Shown piece after piece: positions 21,662-23,002 of a stretch of 23,002 nt of DNA; positions within the stretch are counted from its first letter, which is position 1, and the number at the start of each line of letters is the position of its first letter. The position numbers and the translations under genes were made by a program. This DNA comes from CBDCAS01 sp965214015 (GTDB taxonomy: Bacteria > Pseudomonadota > Gammaproteobacteria > Coxiellales > Coxiellaceae), in assembly GCA_965214015.1 (NCBI GenBank), contig CBDCAS010000008.1, forward strand, positions 1-23,002. Direction: 5' to 3'. The notes beneath the pieces were generated by a model. That model was not told where the DNA came from. It saw only the letters and a list, made by a program, of their open reading frames with translations, and did not search any database.

Positions 21662-22681
21662 TTAGCTAGAATTCAAAAGATATGAGCCCTTTTTACCACG
21701 ATTCTCCGGACAGACCTCTTTCTTAAGCTTTTCTCTTATCAGAGCATCTGTCTTTTTTTCCTTATAGTCATCTATAAAAGAGCTTTCTCTTTTTTTGTAT
21801 CTAAAGCCTGCTATAGTTTTCGCATTATTCTCTAATGGGATAACATATTCGGACTTTATTGCGTTGAATTTATCGAATAGAATTTCAAAAATATTGTCTC
21901 GTAAGCAGTCAAAATTAACAATTTTCATTGTCCATGATACAGGAAAGAAATAATGTGAATCATAAGTTCTGTAATTATAATTAATAGTTTTAAAAACATG
22001 TTTACTTATTAATATAGTTTCCAAGATTTTTTTATATATATTCCTGCATAGCTTATCATCTGTAAAATACAATAATTGAAAATCCATCATGTTGCGATTA
22101 TGAGAAGTAGTAAATGCCAAAGATATTGTTCTATGAAATTTTCTATTAGTATCTATGATATACCTAAGATCAGAGTCTAAATCATCGTCACAATAATTGA
22201 AGCATAGCCTTTGATGAGGTAAAGAAACCTCTAATCCAATATCAACGTATAGTCCAGTTGTATATAGCCCAAGAAGAAATTTTATGAGATCAGCAGCGAT
22301 GGCTGGCATTGGTTTATAACTTTTAGTCAGATCTTTAGATTGGTCGATAGCAGTATAAGAAGCTAAAGCACCTATTTCATGACTAAAAGTATAACGTAAG
22401 CTGCGTTTATTGGTGTGGCTTATAAAGATACCATCGTCAGTTTCAAATTTATGAAATAAGTTAAAAACATTTTTTTGATATATTTCTGATGTATATAACC
22501 TTGCTTTAAGATTATTAACTATTATTGGCGAACAAAACCTATCAAGCCATATATTTAATATCAAATCATAGTTAATAAAGTAATTTTTTAAAGCTATATA
22601 TTTTTTAATAAGATTATCTATAAATCCATCATTTAACTCACTTGCACACCAAATAAAGTGTATGTTTAATTTTTCTTTCAT
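21662..22681 (-). CDS. Glycosyltransferase-like protein with altered DXD motif
   Basis: A 339-residue protein resembling the DXD-containing sugar-transferase group (Gly_transf_sug/TcdA-TcdB-like, GT-A fold). It starts MKEKLNIHFIWCASELNDGF, matching the usual 'IHFIWxG' opening. The nucleotide-sugar core is present as MPAIAADLIKFLLGLYTTGL followed by YVDIGLE. Asp131 and Asp147 are kept, but the DxD motif reads D147-I-G149, so the second metal ligand is Gly. This may weaken or change catalysis. The C-terminal 60 residues are Lys/Glu-rich. Such proteins in Legionellales are often host-directed effectors; that role is inference. The start has only a weak ribosome site (GAGAAAAG). Confidence 0.65.
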   Translation of the reverse strand: MKEKLNIHFIWCASELNDGFIDNLIKKYIALKNYFINYDLILNIWLDRFCSPIIVNNLKARLYTSEIYQKNVFNLFHKFETDDGIFISHTNKRSLRYTFSHEIGALASYTAIDQSKDLTKSYKPMPAIAADLIKFLLGLYTTGLYVDIGLEVSLPHQRLCFNYCDDDLDSDLRYIIDTNRKFHRTISLAFTTSHNRNMMDFQLLYFTDDKLCRNIYKKILETILISKHVFKTINYNYRTYDSHYFFPVSWTMKIVNFDCLRDNIFEILFDKFNAIKSEYVIPLENNAKTIAGFRYKKRESSFIDDYKEKKTDALIREKLKKEVCPENRGKKGSYLLNSS

Positions 22682-22780
22682 TTAGTTCTTTTCTCTACTT
22701 TTTCTTTGATGAGCCAGGAGCAAGTTTACAGCTAATCAATGTGCCATTGCTTAAAGGCGGCATGGGATAAACAAATATCA

Positions 22781-23002
22781 TTAAACCATTATCTTAATCT
22801 TTTCGTTGTTATTTAACTTGATGTTACAAGGCAACAAACGTTCATAATCTTCAATGGTGTTGCAATAGGGGATTCGATTAAAAAGCTCTAGCAGATATTG
22901 ATAGGGGTCTAACCCGTTGACAATTGCGGTTCTAATAATACTAAGATGCAGGCAAAGTGCACGAGCACCTGCTACCGTATCAGCAAATAGAAAGTTCTTG
23001 CG
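22781..23002 (-). CDS. IS66-family transposase, C-terminal end (runs off right edge)
   Basis: The visible 73 residues start RKNFLFADTVAGARALCLHL and include ETAKANG-like TAIVNGLDPYQYLLELFNRI and TIEDYERLLPCN, the conserved C-terminal region (DDE_Tnp_IS66_C) of IS66 TnpC. The stop is at 22781-22783. The DDE core would lie beyond the window. The spacing before the adjacent glycosyltransferase gene leaves room for the IS right end at about 22720-22780, but no inverted repeat can be assigned without the other end. Confidence 0.85.
   Translation of the reverse strand, partial: RKNFLFADTVAGARALCLHLSIIRTAIVNGLDPYQYLLELFNRIPYCNTIEDYERLLPCNIKLNNNEKIKIMV

Overview
The window is AT-rich, and its gene content (phosphorelay modules of Legionella/Coxiella type, a leucine-rich-repeat protein, a DXD-type glycosyltransferase and many IS fragments) suggests an intracellular gammaproteobacterium of the order Legionellales or a plasmid or accessory island of one. 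This is an inference from protein style; no rRNA, tRNA or housekeeping gene is present to prove it.

Positions 1-6246 hold the debris of a signalling and biosynthesis locus on the minus strand: a sensor-kinase ATPase fragment (2603-3061), an intact PLP-dependent alpha-oxoamine synthase of the BioF/Kbl/CqsA/LqsA superfamily (1150-2376), a methyltransferase fragment, a perfect 53-bp palindrome and a receiver-HPt fragment (181-909). The kinase was cut by an IS110/IS1111-group element (3068-4462). That element's 3' end, including a structured region where IS1111 elements encode their guide RNA, is tandemly duplicated. An IS6-family element follows and truncates a second methyltransferase (5593-6246). 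Positions 6985-7773 encode a second receiver-HPt protein whose phospho-acceptor Asp is Thr.

Positions 7934-10970 look plasmid- or ICE-like: an AlbA_2/ATPase-fold regulator, a small ribbon-helix-helix gene with an amber codon, a second RHH-type gene preceded by three 12-bp repeats phased at 11 and 22 bp, and the 3' part of a Toprim gene. The Toprim gene is cut exactly by the left inverted repeat of a Tn3-family transposon.

Positions 10971-17130 form that transposon. It has 38-bp terminal repeats (33/38 identical), a full-length TnpA, a tyrosine recombinase, a divergently placed RdgC-family protein, a zeta-like kinase and a small putative antitoxin whose stop codon lies inside the left repeat. 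The last 114 bp of the transposon occur twice, on either side of an IS6 fragment. The second copy abuts a truncated LRR gene (17624-18735).

Positions 18736-23002 are a mosaic: a 101-bp MITE, IS21 istB plus the tail of istA, a 22-bp IS1111 left-end scar, a group II intron 3' end, an unknown truncated gene, a 322-bp non-autonomous Tn3-type element with perfect 40-bp repeats, an IS982 fragment, a broken pentapeptide-repeat gene, a glycosyltransferase-like gene, and an IS66 transposase running off the right edge.
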